The notes: generated by a model not told the origin, from the letters alone. A stretch of 64,000 nt of DNA from Caenorhabditis elegans (GCF_000002985.6 NC_003283.11:3906001-3970000); one strand, 5' to 3'. Positions 10,199-21,836 are shown, numbered from the stretch's first letter. Numbers and translations are program-made.

Positions 10199-10488
10199 GT
10201 ATCGGGTCTCGACACGACAAATTTTTGTTAAATATTATATGAATTGGTGCGTTTTTAGAGAGTACTGTAATTTCAAATGTTTATCGCTTTTAGAGTTTTT
10301 CTCAAATCTACTTCGTGTTTTTATCGTTTGAGTTAGCTTGAGATTTTTAATGAACGTGTAAATATATTTTTAAATTATAAAAAATCAATGAAAATCCCGC
10401 AACAACAAACGCTTGAAATTACAGTACTCTTTGAACGTACACACATGTTTTTAATTCAACAAACAATTGCCGTGCCAAGACCGGGTAT
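10199..10488. repeat. Palindromic foldback element, about 290 bp
   Basis: ATCGGGTCTCGACACGAC at the left is mirrored by GCCGTGCCAAGACCGGGTA at the right. Further in, AGAGTACTGTAATTTCAA matches the reverse complement near 10413-10430. Two arms with a short loop and no coding capacity fit a non-autonomous DNA element. The apparent reading frame over its right half is an artefact. Confidence 0.7.
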
Positions 10489-10838
10489 CTTTGGAGCAAA
10501 AATCACAACTTTCCGGTCTGGGCAATACTTCATCTTGAGCAACTGTTCATTTTCTGAAACATCACAAAAACTAGATGCATACATATCTAGTCAGAAGCCA
10601 GTCATCAAGGACATTTGCACCCTTTATGATTCATTGATTCTTGCCAGAGAGCATGTTCATGTTACCTCTAAATTTTTGAGGCTATGAGAATAATTAAACT
10701 ATAAAATTTGTCTCCTTTCTGTTTTTGTTAGATTTTTGAGACAATTATTCAGACAACTAACAAAATACATTTCTTGTTTATCACTGGTTCTCTTTTTTAT
10801 AAATACTGAAGAGTCGGTCAAAATATCAGATTTTGGAG

Positions 10839-12446
10839 ATGGAGTCTGGAAATCAAACTGCTATTGCGCTAATACCGGTATGTACCATTTTTAATTTTAT
10901 ACGTCAAACAAAATCAAAATGTCTTTTTTTAGAAACAATTGAAAACAAATTTGAGGCAGGCACGTAGTCTGATAGAGATTAGGTGCACAAGTACATGAAC
11001 ACGCAGGCTTGCGGAGGCACGTGGAAGTAGACACAAGGTGTAAGCATGTAGCGAAGACTTTTGTGCGAAGGCAGAGGTAGGCATGAAGAAGACAGAGAGC
11101 AAATAGGCAAGACACTTGGACGTAGGCAGAAGTAGGCAGGCAAAAGGCAGTAGTCCTGTTGACAAGATATTTAGTAGGCACATATCAAAGAATATTGGAC
11201 GGAGACAGTGGTAGGTAGGCATATGGCAGTAGGCAAATAGGCAAGCTTCTTGGTTTCAAGTAAAGGCTGGAAGGTATAAGGCAGTAAGCATGTAGGAAAT
11301 TCTTTTAAACGTAGGCAGAAGTCGGCAGGTATATGGCTGTAGGCAACTCTCTTGAAATCAGTTTCGTTGAAAAAAACTAATTTCAAACAAAAAATTCCAA
11401 ATAACATTCATTGGTGCAGTTTTGAATTGCTCAATTCTCTACGCAATTCATAAGCTTCCCCCTCTGAAAAACTCATTCGGATGTTTGTCGTTCAATCAAA
11501 CATTTGTTGATGCCCTCCACTCCACCATTTTCCTACTCTACTTTTGCCCAATGGTACTTCTGTAAGTCCCTCTATTATTAAACAACAGCCAAAAACGTTT
11601 ACTTTAGGGACCAACCTTTAATGAAAAAGTACTCATTCATCATGGGATGCGCTCTACTTTTCTGCTACGAGTCATCGGTTCTCACTCATTTCTGCATCTC
11701 CATCAACAGATTCTGTGCCGTCTTGGTGCCACTGAAGTATGACATATGGTTCACCATAAAAAATACGAAAAAGATTATCGCATTGTTGTGGATTGTTGAA
11801 ACAATTATTGCAGCCATTTTCTACCAGTGTAGGGGAACATGTTTTGTTTTATTTAAAATAATTTAAAAATTTTTTGAGATTTGTGCAATGTGTTCTACTT
11901 GGAAGAAATTCATTTCATACAATTCACCAGTACCGAGTTTTGTGGGATGGTTGCGTGGTATGAGGATTTTGTAAAAAATGCTGCAATCATCGCAATTATT
12001 GTGTGTTTGGACATCACAACTATACTTCGAGTTCATCATGTTACCAAAAAGGTTCAAAACTGAATCATACATTCTGAGAAAGTTTCTAAATTTTCAGGCC
12101 CGCGCCAACAGAGGCGAGGACGCTAATAAATTCTCCCCGAGAGACATCCGTTTCCTCCGGCAAACCGTTTTTCAAGGATCGGTGTTTCTTCTCGAGTTGA
12201 TCACATATTTCTTCATTCCACAATATTTCCAAAATCAGTGGATCATATTTCTCGGAACTTCGTTCATCTGGGTTGCAATTCATGCGATTGATGGGTATGG
12301 ATGATTTTTTAAAAATAATGTCATTATTTATTTTTAATTTCAGAATGATTGTAATCGTTTGCAACCCAGAAGTCAGAAACTTTCTCATCGGAGGCCACAA
12401 AGTCACCCAACAGACTGTTACTCAAAGCGATATGACAGCGGCATAA
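10839..12446 (+). pseudogene. SRX chemoreceptor gene with a lost splice acceptor (probable pseudogene)
   Basis: Six-exon SRX layout: 10839-10877 and 11401-11561 (approximate), then exon 3 from 11609, exon 4 from about 11879, exon 5 from 12098, and the last exon ending 12446. All family motifs are present without internal stops: KNSFGCLSFNQTFVDALHST, FCYESSVLTHFCISINRF, FCGMVAWYEDFVKN, FSPRDIRFLRQTVFQ, AIHAIDG, NPEVRNF. The exception is the junction before exon 2. Paralogues have ...TTTCAG before ATAACA, but here the bases are ATTCCAA, so the essential AG is AA at 11399-11400. The nearest AG acceptors give a frame break or a stop. The intron-3 acceptor is also weak (TTTTTTGAG). Either the gene is dead or it uses an unusual first exon. 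Intron 1 holds degenerate GTAGGCA-type repeat. Confidence 0.72.
10950..11350. repeat. Degenerate GTAGGCA-type repeat in SRX intron 1
   Basis: GTAGGCA, GGCAGG, GCAGAAGTAGGCA and CATATGGCAGTAGGC variants recur at irregular spacing through about 400 bp. It looks like an old, decayed tandem array. It generates long spurious minus-strand frames rich in Leu, Cys and Pro. Confidence 0.7.
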
Positions 12447-13588
12447 CCAAGCCCTCAAAATTTACAAAACAAATTATTATATTTTTTGTGTATATTTTTT
12501 GTATAGAAATAATTTATAACCAGATAACCAGAGAAAATAACCAGAGGTTTGGCAAAACTACAAAACAAAAAAAAAGCGTTGCAAAAAAAAATCATCAAGC
12601 TGGATTTTTTAAAAATCATACCAGACAAAGATTGACGTAATACTAAAATTATGATTTCCGGCAATTTTTTTTAGATTCCAAAGCATAAAAACTGTATATG
12701 TAGTTTTAAATAGCTTTATTTAAAATTTCACGAGCTCATAATATCGTGAAGAAATTTAATATTGGTTTTCAATAATTTAGACATAATAGGGACAACATGA
12801 AGTATATACAGATCTTTTTGTTTCTGTTATTGATGTTCTAGAAGACTCAAGATTCCAACTATTTCCGAGAAACGTGAAGGACCGAGACTACAGGTGCGAC
12901 AGTATTTTGGAAGAATATTCAAAAATCGGCGGCGTTCATGCTAAAATAAAGCAAAAAAATTGTAAGGCCTTCACGGGATAGGCGACACAGTTACTTCATT
13001 GGAAGACTTGACGCATTAGCGGAGACTTGTGGAAAGAGTTTTTGATTAATACAAGTTTTTTAACGAAAGGTTTGCTCATGCGAATTTTGAAAAAATCTCA
13101 TCAGAATAGTATGTCAGCTCACATTTAAACTTTCGAATAAAACATAATCATCTCAATTAGAACCTTTAAAATTGGTCTCTACAAAACAATAGCGACAGAA
13201 AAGCACTATGAACAAAAAAAAATCATTGAATAAAACATGAAATAAAATATTTGGGAGTACTGTATCTGTTGTTGATCGTTCACTTTTCCGAATTAAAAAA
13301 CCAGACAGCTACAAATCTTTGAAAAATAACACGTGTTCTGGCCAAATGAATGGTTGACTTTCAAAAAATGTAGTTTGAAATGAATCATCGTACCCACACC
13401 CGTTAAAAATTGAAATACAAAATGTTATAAATCACCAAAAAAATGAATGTACTGACAAATGGTCTCTTTTCAAAAACAAAAACTGCATACAAAAATCAGT
13501 GAAAAAGCATATAAAAAGCCGACAACTATATTTTTTTGTATTTTGTGGAGATTATCGAAAACAGTAACAAAACAAAATCCTTCATCCA
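12447..13588. other. Intergenic, AT-rich
   Basis: No convincing gene. Short ORFs at 12359-12664 overlap the end of the previous gene and simple A/T runs. GCATATAAAAAG near 13507-13518 is a TATA-like box for the next SRX gene, about 75 bases before its ATG. Confidence 0.5.
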
Positions 13589-14815
13589 ATGGCGAATACT
13601 GATCAAGTTTTGTTTGCTCTTGTCCCAATTTCCATTTTGGGATCTGTTTTAAACTGGTCAAGTTTCTATACTATTCGCAAATTGGCCTCATTCAAGCACT
13701 CATTTGGGTATCTGTCATCGAATCAGGCACTCGCCGATGCTCTTCATTCAACTGTTTTCTTGTTGTACTTTTGCCCAATGGCTTTACTGTAGGTTTTTGA
13801 AAATTTCACTAGAGAGCTCTCATCTCAAAAATTACTTTGAAATTTTAACTAATCAAAAATCAAATTGTGACTGAAAATAAGAACTGTAATAGTGAAAGAA
13901 GTATTTTCAGGAAATTGATCTGAAAAATGGAAAACTTTAAACAATTGTTTTTAAATTAAACTGTTGAGTTCTGATGTCCATATCTAAATAAATTTCCTTC
14001 CACTAATCTAAAATTTTCCAGAGACAACTCACTCATGAAGCAATATTCCCATATTTGTGGTTTCATCCTACTTTTCTTCTATGAGCTCTCCGTGCTCACA
14101 CACCTCCTGATATCTTTGAATCGTCTCTTCTCGGTTTGGTTTCCAATTGCCTACGATAAAGCTTTCAACCTGTCCAAAACCAAATACATGATTTTCATTT
14201 TGTGGATGTTTGAGCTTACTTTTGCTCTATGTTTTTACGAATGTAAGTTTGAAAAATGCTTGGCCTCCCAATAAAAATAATAATTTCAGACCTCTGTCAC
14301 TTCTACTTCGATGAGAAAATCCGTTTTCTGACCTTCACTAATTCTCCAGTGTGTGGAATTGTTGGTTGGTATGGAGATTTTCTAAAGAACGTCTTTATTG
14401 TCGCAATCATAATGACCCTCGACATATGTACCTTGATCAAAGTCAAGCTGTTATCCTGTAAACTAGGAAGTGGAATCAGTCCAGCTTCTGTCCGGAAGCT
14501 CTCTTCTCGTGATCGCCGCTTCTTGCGTCAAACTGTGATTCAAGGATCCGTTTTTATGTTGGAACTTCTGACATATTTCTTCATTCCACAATATTTTGAA
14601 AATCGATGGATTGTATTTTTTGGAACTTCATTTGCATGGGTTGCAGTGCATGTGGCCGATGGGTACGTAGTGGTTCGTGAAAACTATTGTGAAGAAAATT
14701 TATGTTTTTCAGATTAATTGTAATACTGTGCAACCCGGATGTACGCAACTTTATTTTCCGAAAGAAGAAATCTTATCAAGTGTCTACGACAATCCATGTT
14801 TCAGTCTTACAATGA
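13589..14815 (+). CDS. SRX-family chemoreceptor, 298 aa, 4 exons
   Basis: Intact seven-transmembrane SRX receptor. Exons: 13589-13788 (200), 14022-14242 (221), 14290-14662 (373), 14713-14815. It differs from the six-exon copies by lacking two introns: 200 equals 39+161 and 373 equals 173+200 in those paralogues, so the missing introns are absent to the base. Motifs: VLNWSSFYTIRKLASFKHSF, GYLSSNQALADALHST, LLFFYELSVLTHLLISLNR, GWYGDFLKNVFIV, LSSRDRRFLRQTVIQGS, FAWVAVHVADG, CNPDVRNF. The start MANTDQVLFALVP aligns with other four-exon copies. Closest neighbours in sequence are the genes at 15935 and 25626, suggesting tandem duplication. Confidence 0.9.
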
Positions 14816-15298
14816 AAGTAGTTAAACATCAAATGATTTGGAACAATCGATAATCTAAAACACGACGAAAAGAAAACGATTTTTACAATATAATTTATAT
14901 AAATCGCGTATGAGTTTTTACGTAAACGAAAACTGCGAGGCCAATCAGCACCTAACCACTCCCACTTCTCAACCAATCAGCGCCGTACCTCTCCGCATTA
15001 TCTCGGTATACTTCAGTTTTACAAGATAGTTCAATATACTGTTTAAAGTATTTTCATGTAGTTGAATCAAGTTGTAATCATACAAGTATATCACTAATAT
15101 TTATGTTCAAAATAAATAAAGATTCTCCATATATCATGCCTGTAGTACACAAGAACCCATTTTCTATTATAATACGCCTTTGTTCTTAACTTCAAAAATA
15201 AAAAAAAAAGTTTAAGACCACACAAGTTTCAGCCTATCATAATTTAACCCGAATATAAATGCGAACAGGTTTTGTTCTCGATCAGTCGCACTTATTAC
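14816..15298. other. Intergenic; first copy of a 60-bp duplicated flank at 15243-15302
   Basis: No gene seen. The block ACCCGAATATAAATGCGAAC...CAGTCGCACTTATTACTTAA ends here and is repeated with a few differences at 15731-15790, on the other side of the TTAA foldback element. Confidence 0.55.
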
Positions 15299-15732
15299 TT
15301 AAAGGTGGAGTAGCGCCAGTGGGGATTTAGTCAAAATGCACTTATAATGATTCAAAACAACCGAATATTATGATGAAACACTCCAAAAAAATTTAGATTT
15401 TTCATAATTTCCAGTCAAAGTTTTGGCAAATTGCAAATTGCCAAAATTTTGAGAAATACGAGCTTTTGAGGAAATTTAAAGAAATTTCGACCCCTACAAT
15501 GTTTTAATACAAATAACTTGAACAAAATTAAAATATAAAAACTGTCGAAAAAAATTTTTTTTTTGGTCGACTTCCAAAATTATGAGTGGCAGAAACTGAG
15601 TAATTGCCACTTTTTGACATTGCATAAAAAATTTCAAAAAGTTTTTGAAAAGTTTTATCATGATATTTGGTCATTTTAGGACCAAAAGAGTGGTTCTTAG
15701 CAATCTCCCCACTGTCGCTACCCCACATTTAA
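15299..15732. mobile_element. TTAA-flanked foldback (MITE), about 430 bp
   Basis: Left end TTAAAGGTGGAGTAGCGCCA and right end, read in reverse complement, TTAAATGTGGGGTAGCGACA form terminal inverted repeats. TTAA is present at both borders. There is no transposase. The same terminus occurs at 35410-35643, and a fragment lies near 23573-23591. I recognise this end sequence as a common C. elegans repeat. Confidence 0.78.
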
Positions 15733-15934
15733 CCCGAAGGCAAATGCGAACAGGGTTTGTTCTCAATCAGTCGCACTGATTGCTTAAGGTTTATTGAAAC
15801 AATTCCCAAAGCATATCTACATTCTTATAATGCATCTAGAAACGGACGAGATCCTAATTTCCGATGAGTGTTATTATGGCTCTAGAAACGTCGGTAACAT
15901 ACACTTCTATTCATTTTCAATCACTTGTTCCAAA

Positions 15935-16964
15935 ATGGCCGACGTTGACCAAATTCTTCTTGTCCTGGTTCCTATCTCAATTGTTGGAGCTGTTCTGAAC
16001 TGGTCCAGTTTTTACTCGATTTGCAAGCTAACATCATACAAGCACTCTTTTGGTTATCTCTCCGCCAATCAGGCTCTCGCCGACGCCCTCCATTCGACCA
16101 TTTTCTTACTGTATTTTTGTCCGATGGCTTTGCTGTAGGTTTTTGAATTTATTGTTTGTTTTTTTAGATTAAAAACCGTTCCAGAGATCATTCATTCCTA
16201 AAACAATACTCACATTTTTGTGGCTTCATCTTGCTCTTCTTCTATGAACTTTCAATCATGACCCACCTGGCTGTGTCTTTCAAAAGATTTTTTTCGATTT
16301 GGTTCCCAGTAATTTTCAAGAAACATTTTGATGTTCCGAGGACTAAAGTGGTGATTGGGGTACTCTGGTGTTATACATTGATCCAGGCAACTGTACTCTA
16401 TGAAGGTAAGAAGATAGAACCTTTACTTTTTTTGAATTTCAAATACAATATTTCAGTGCTCTGCTATTTCTACTTCGACGAAGAAATCCGGTTCCTGACA
16501 TTCACCAAAACCCCTTTCTGCGCTATCATTGGTACCTACGGAGATTTTCTGAAAAACACCGTGATTGTCACATTCATGATGTCCGTTGACATCTTGAATT
16601 TGATCAAAGTCAAAGTGAAGTCATATCAAATAAAGAACACGCTGACCAATGCAGCCATTGAGAAGCTCTCCTGTCGGGATCGCCGATTTTTGAGACAAAC
16701 TATAATACAGGGTTCTGTATATATGCTCGGCATGATAACATACTTTTTCACTCCAATATATTTTGAAAACCGTTGGATCCTGTTCTTCGGCACCTCGTTC
16801 TCCTGGGTAGCTGTCCATGTGGCAGATGGGTAAGAATTTACGGGGCTTCTTTAAAAATAATGAGACTTAATTACAGGCTAATACTGCTCATTTGCAATCC
16901 GGAAATACGCCATTACATATTCCACGTTAAAACAAATGTTCAAGTCGCAACAGTCACAATGTGA
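15935..16964 (+). CDS. SRX-family chemoreceptor, 293 aa, 4 exons
   Basis: Intact SRX receptor of the four-exon type. Exons: 15935-16134, 16185-16405, 16457-16829, 16877-16964; lengths 200, 221 and 373 match the 13589 gene exactly. The start MADVDQILLVLVP aligns with paralogues; the open frame extends further upstream without support. Motifs: VLNWSSFYSICKL, FGYLSANQALADALHST, FFYELSIMTHLAVSFKRFFS, FCAIIGTYGDFLKNTVIV, LSCRDRRFLRQTIIQGSVY, WVAVHVADG, CNPEIRHYIF. Odd points: Lys replaces the usual Asn before RF after TM3 (FKRF versus LNRF), and the acidic loop GWYGDF is GTYGDF. Confidence 0.9.
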
Positions 16965-17374
16965 ATTTTCAAGGAATTTAAATGCTTTAATTTTTGTTTT
17001 GAAATAAATCGACATTTCAGATTCATAATTAATATTTTAGGAAAAACATTGTAGATATATCACAATAAAACAATTCATAAATGTCTAGGTTTTTTCAAAA
17101 ATTTAAGTCAAAGTCTTGGTAAGTTGCTCCAATGCTCCAATAATGTGGATTTTTGAGAAACTTCGAGCACCCCTATGGTGTTCACAAAAGTAAAGAATTA
17201 GAAGTATACAAAATTTTAGAAAAAAATTTTATATGTGAAAACAAAAGTTTAGGTCACCTTAGCACCATGTAATTAAAAAATTTCTCCGCAGACAAAAAAA
17301 TTTTGTAAATTGTAAATAAGGAACATAGTTTTTATTCCAAAGGTTTTGAATGTAATTTCAAAAAATTCCAGGTT
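16965..17374. other. Intergenic between convergent SRX genes
   Basis: AT-rich, with no gene or repeat unit that I can support. AATAAA-like signals lie near 17002 and 17063. Confidence 0.5.
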
Positions 17375-18302
17375 TCAATTAATTGTATGACTTATGGAAG
17401 AGACATGATGTTTCACCTTTTGACACAGTAGGAATCCTCGAATCTCTGGATTGAAAACCACCACCACCATTCTGAAACAATTTCAATTTTCTTAAATTCC
17501 CCTCTGGTTTATGTTACCCGTCGATAGCGTGCACTGCGACCCAGGCAAATGATGTGGCAAAAAAGACAATCCATTTGTTATCAAAGTATTGAGGAACAAA
17601 AAAATATGTCAGAAGCTCTAACATAAAAACAGAGCCTTGCGTAACAGTCTGCTTGAGAAACCTAATTTCCCGTGAAGACATCTTGTGTTGTGCTCTATCG
17701 CTGATTGTCGGGGCAGCCTATGAATTGTTATGAAAAAGACTTGTTAGCTGTACTAATATTTTACTTTTCTGGTCATTTTGCGAACTTTGAGCACAGTTAA
17801 TATGTCGATAGACATTACGATTGCGACAATGGAGGCGTTTTTCAGAAAGTCTCCATACCAACCAATAAATCCACAGAGCTCGGAATTTGTGAAAACTAAG
17901 AAATGAATGCTCTCTTCATAGTAGAAATGACAAGTTTCTAAAAAAAATAAAATAACTTAAAAATATCCTGATAGCCACTTACTCTCATAGAAAAAAATAG
18001 CCATAGAACCAGTGAATAGCCAGATTATTCCAATAAAAATTTTGGTGTTCGTACTACTGAAAATGTTTTGATAATGATAGGGTAACCATACTGCGCAGAA
18101 ACGGTTCAAAGAAATTGCAAAATGAATCATCACTGAAAGTTCGTAACATAGAAGAAGAAGGAATCCGCAATGATGAGACATCGACTTCATTGTTGGCTCA
18201 TCCCTGAAAACTAAGTGCTAAAGTTGTTATCCAAATCTGTGACTTACAGTAAGACCATTGGGCTGAAATATAGTAGAAAAATAGTTGAATGCATGGCATC
18301 TA

Positions 18303-20416
18303 CAGTGCGCCCAACTTCTATAGCGCCCCCCTATTTTTTCTCATTTCACCACCTTCTGACATTTTTTACAAAAAACTGCTAATGCCATTCGATTCCAAAT
18401 GTCGAAAAACCCCCTGTCCAAAATTTTCATCAAAAAATTCAATAGACTGAGGAGACTAGGTCAAAAAGTCTCTAAAACGACCGGCCAACTTCTATAGCGC
18501 CCCCTCGAATTTTTGATTTTTTCTAATAAAATCCCCTTTTTTTGGCTTTTTCTAAGAACAACTTATTCATGACTTAAGTTCAAACTGATCCAGACATCTT
18601 GCAAATCAATTTTCAAAAGAAATTTATCCGTGGAAATTCGTAGGATCTCTAAAATTGTCCTGAAACGCCTAATTTTATGTTAGAGGGCGCTGCGCGGCGC
18701 CCAATACTTGAACCAGCACCAGAATCAACTAAGATGATCTACAACATCTATTTCATCGGTCTGAAATTTTTTTAAAGATTTGCAACTCTTATTTTTATTA
18801 TACTACTAGTACGAGATAGCACTACTGGCCTTCGCGCATTCACCATCCTCTAGAAATCAAAAAACACAACAGATTTTATTAACTTAGATAAAGTTCAATA
18901 TTTCGTAGGACCTCCATTCTTGGCGATGACCTCAAAGATTCGATTAGGCATCGAATTGACCAGATTTTTCATCTCTTCGGATATTGTTTTCCATTAGCGT
19001 ACACGAGTCTCACGAGGGAAGCCCACATATTTTCGATCGGATTGAGGTCCGGTGAACAAGCTGGCCATTTAAGGAGTTTAACTTTCTTGCTGCTGAGAAA
19101 GGCACGAGTTGAATTGGCTGAATGAATACTGGCGTTGTCCTGTTGGAACTGCCAGTTTTTTTTCGACGGGTGTCTCAAAAACTTCACTAAATCCTTGTCC
19201 AAGACTTGCTGATAATCTACAGCAGTCATTTTATGACTTGTAAATTGAATGGGGAGCTTCTTCTTTTCCGAAAAAGCGGCCCAAACCATCACCGATCCAC
19301 CACCGAAATTTCTTTTTGAAAAAACCATTGGATCTTTTCTCAAATCTCTCCAGTAAAATCTGTTTCCGTCCGGCCCATCCAAATTGAATTTCTTCTCATC
19401 GGAAAACACAATCTGCAAAGTAAATATGTTGTTTTTTTTTAATTGGATCCATACCTTTGTCCATGCGGTGCCCATATTTTCCTTTGCAAAATCTAAACGT
19501 TTGAGCATGTGATCGGGCGTCATTGATGGAGCCTTTTTTATTTTCTGTCGCACGATGGAAGGATTTTGACTGAGCATATTCAGGACTGTTTGTTTAGAAA
19601 CATTAAGATTCAATTCCTTGCGAATATCATTGGCAGATTTGAAAGAGTTCGATGCAGCCTTCACAATGTTGCGTTCCTCACGACTCGATAAAACTTTGCA
19701 TCTGGGAGCTCTTTTGGTTTGACCATAAGAAAGTGGACTATTGAGGTAATTGTAGACACATTTACGAGAGCGATTGATTTGGCGAGCCATTTCATTTGTA
19801 GAAATATTAAGATTCGCCATCACATCTAGCTTGGATCGTTCATCTCTTATTAGCTGGGGTCCTCGTGGCATTTCGAACAAAATTGATAATAAACACTACG
19901 TTTTCTTGAGCATTCGTATGCCACAAAATGACACGTAAGACGTGAAAAAAAATTTCAGACTGATGAAATAGATGTTGTAGATCATCTTAGTTGATTCTGG
20001 TGCTGATTCAAGTATTGGGCGCCGCGCAGCGCCCTCTAACATAAAATTAGGCGTTTCAGGACAATTTCAGAGATCCTACGAATTTCCACGGATAAATTTC
20101 TTTTGAAAATTGATTTGCAAGATGTCTGGATCAGTTTGAACTTAAGTCATGAATAAGTTGTTCTTAGAAAAAGCCAAAAAAAGGGGATTTTATTAGAAAA
20201 AATCAAAAATTCGAGGGGGCGCTATTGAAGTTGGACGGTCGTTTTAGAAACTTTTTGACCTAGTCTCCTCAGTCTATTGAATTTTTTGATGAAAATTTTG
20301 GACAGGGGGTTTTTCGACATTTGGAATCGAATGGCATTAGCAGTTTTTTGTAAAAAATGTCAGAAGGTGGTGAAATGAGAAAAAATAGGGGGGCGCTATA
20401 GAAGTTGGGCGCACTG
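18303..20416 (-). mobile_element. Tc3-type transposon, 2114 bp, with about 470-bp terminal inverted repeats
   Basis: The left arm (18303 to about 18773) and right arm (about 19945 to 20416) are near-identical inverted repeats starting CAGTGCGCCCAACTTCTATA. TA is duplicated at 18301-18302 and 20417-20418. Arms of about 460 bp are characteristic of Tc3 itself. The element carries a damaged transposase on the minus strand. The terminal sequence differs from canonical Tc3, so it is a relative, not Tc3 proper. It sits inside an SRX exon. Confidence 0.93.
18895..19880 (-). pseudogene. Tc3-like transposase with a C-terminal lesion
   Basis: Strongly Tc3-like protein. The start [18 protein letters not shown] sits three codons inside the open frame that begins at 19880. 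N-terminal paired-type DNA-binding helices span residues about 1-105, with [15 protein letters not shown]. Catalytic residues are all present: Asp in FSDEKKF, Asp in QQDNASIH, Glu in SPDLNPIEN, with 34 residues between the last two (DD34E). A 42-base intron (19413-19454, GTATGG to TTGCAG) separates TK from IVFSDEKK, as in Tc3. After NGKQYP the frame hits a stop at 18969. The usual last residues, ending in a NLVNSMPNRIFEVI-like stretch, continue in another frame down to 18895. A deletion of some tens of bases with a frameshift is inferred, so the copy is probably non-autonomous. Confidence 0.85.
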
Positions 20417-20642
20417 TACCAAAGCCTGATTGGCAGATAAGTACCCAAATGAATGATTGAATGATTGTAATTTACGAATCGCGTAGAGTATTGTCCAATT
20501 GAGGCAAGAACCAATTAAGGTAATCTTAAAAGAATTTCAATTGTATGATATACTTTCTTTTTTTATGGATAAAAAATACATTTTTGATTGTTACTTTTAG
20601 AAAACTTACTGGGAGCAATGCGTAAATAGTTTGATTGGCCAT

Positions 20643-21594
20643 CTCGTAGTAGAATGCACAAAAAATGTTTATGCTTTAAACACGAAAAATAATTTTGCAA
20701 AGCATACGCAATATATCGAAAAAAAAACTGCTAAGAATTTTGAGGGATTTTTCTGAATATTTCAAAATGATTTTTAAAATTTTGCAAAAAAAAAACTCAA
20801 AATAGCTTAATTCTTCTTGAATTGTCGCACAAATGAAGGATCTAGTTAAAAAAAAAATTTTAATCGATTTTTCATACCGGAATTCGAAAATATTTTCTTT
20901 TTCTTTTGCAAAATTTAATGAAAAAAATCAGTTGGAAAAGTAAAAATACATTTTTTTACTGGTATACTTAGTATATTGCGACTGTATCTTGATATTTTGA
21001 GCAAAAACCCACAGATTTCACTTCAAGTTATTTACAAACGTAACAATATGATTTGTGGTTTCTTGCCGTTTTTTTTTTCAAATTTTCGAGGGCTATATAT
21101 ATTGTGAAAATTTGAATAAAACACGAAACAGAAAGAAATGTTATTATAATGTTGTTTTCAAGTTATTTAATGTGTCCTAATTTTCAATGAAATGAATCAT
21201 GTTCTTTTCTTACAAAAACAACTCCGAATTGCGAGAAGCTTGAAAAAATAAAAGTTGTTTTTACAGAAACGTTTACAACTTTTCAATCAAAAGGGTTTTT
21301 GATGAACATTTTGGTTTCAAAATCAGAAATGTTTTTGTAGAAAGCAGAAATCATGATCACAAATTCATGCGCAATGATTGGCAACATAGATATCATAGAA
21401 ATTTACTTTTTAAAAATGTTAAATTGTTATTGAAAAAATCATTCAGATGGAAAAATTGTGCAAATTTTAAAAATTGCGGAATTTTTTGTGAGTCATCTTT
21501 TCTCGTCGTTAGAAAAGTTTTTGACAAATTCAACAACTTTTATAACTGGATTAACATTGGTTTTGTTTTTATCTCGTGGCAAAGAATTTCGATT
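20643..21594. other. Intergenic, AT-rich, between divergent SRX paralogues
   Basis: No coding signal beyond chance. It contains A/T homopolymer runs and part of the promoter of the disrupted SRX gene. Confidence 0.5.
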
Positions 21595-21836
21595 AGGGCT
21601 CCCTGGGTGAGGCGCGAAATGCGGGCCTCACGCCGGCCTCACGCCCGCCGGCCTCGCGCCGACGCCGCGCGCCGCTGTGTGCGTGAAATGAAATGCGAGA
21701 GGTAGTTATTTGAAGCGGCCGACACGTTCGCGGTTACGCACCTCATTATACATGCGGCGTGGATGACGCCGTGAGACCGGCGCGGCGACAGCTGAGGCCG
21801 GCGGAGGCGCCTTTGCGGCAACCTCATGGCAGCCCT
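21595..21836. mobile_element. GC-rich non-autonomous transposon, 242 bp, with 10-bp target duplication
   Basis: The insert starts AGGGCTCCCTGGGTGAGG and ends with the reverse complement of AGGGCTGCCATGAGG. The 10-mer AATTTCGATT flanks both sides directly (21585-21594 and 21837-21846). A target duplication of 9-11 bp points to a Mutator-like element. The interior is very GC-rich with GGCCTCACGCC repeats, unlike the host DNA. Confidence 0.8.

Larger units (their letters stand above)
17375..20642 (-). pseudogene. SRX chemoreceptor gene split by a Tc3-type transposon
   Basis: Minus-strand six-exon SRX gene. Exon 1 is 20610-20642. Exon 2 is in two pieces, 20417-20524 and 18248-18300, with the transposon between. 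The remaining exons are 17983-18203, 17765-17937, 17518-17717 and 17375-17471. Without the insert and one copy of the TA, exon 2 is 161 bases, the exact family length, and the whole frame would be 295 codons with no other lesion. The insertion site is the TA in the Leu-Val-Asp codons of the conserved NQALVDAMHST. Other motifs are intact: LCYELSVMIHFAISLNRF, LCGFIGWYGDFLKN, MSSREIRFLKQTVTQGS, AWVAVHAIDG, NPEIRGF. The closest paralogue is the intact gene at 23399, arranged divergently. The insert makes this allele non-functional unless the element is removed in RNA or DNA. Confidence 0.9.

Noticed and set aside
10388-10687. 99-residue open frame on +
   Set aside because: It overlaps the right arm of a palindromic repeat, has no domain or splice context, and ends by chance.
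10897-11407. Long minus-strand frames rich in Leu, Cys and Pro
   Set aside because: They are translations of the degenerate GTAGGCA-type repeat in an SRX intron.
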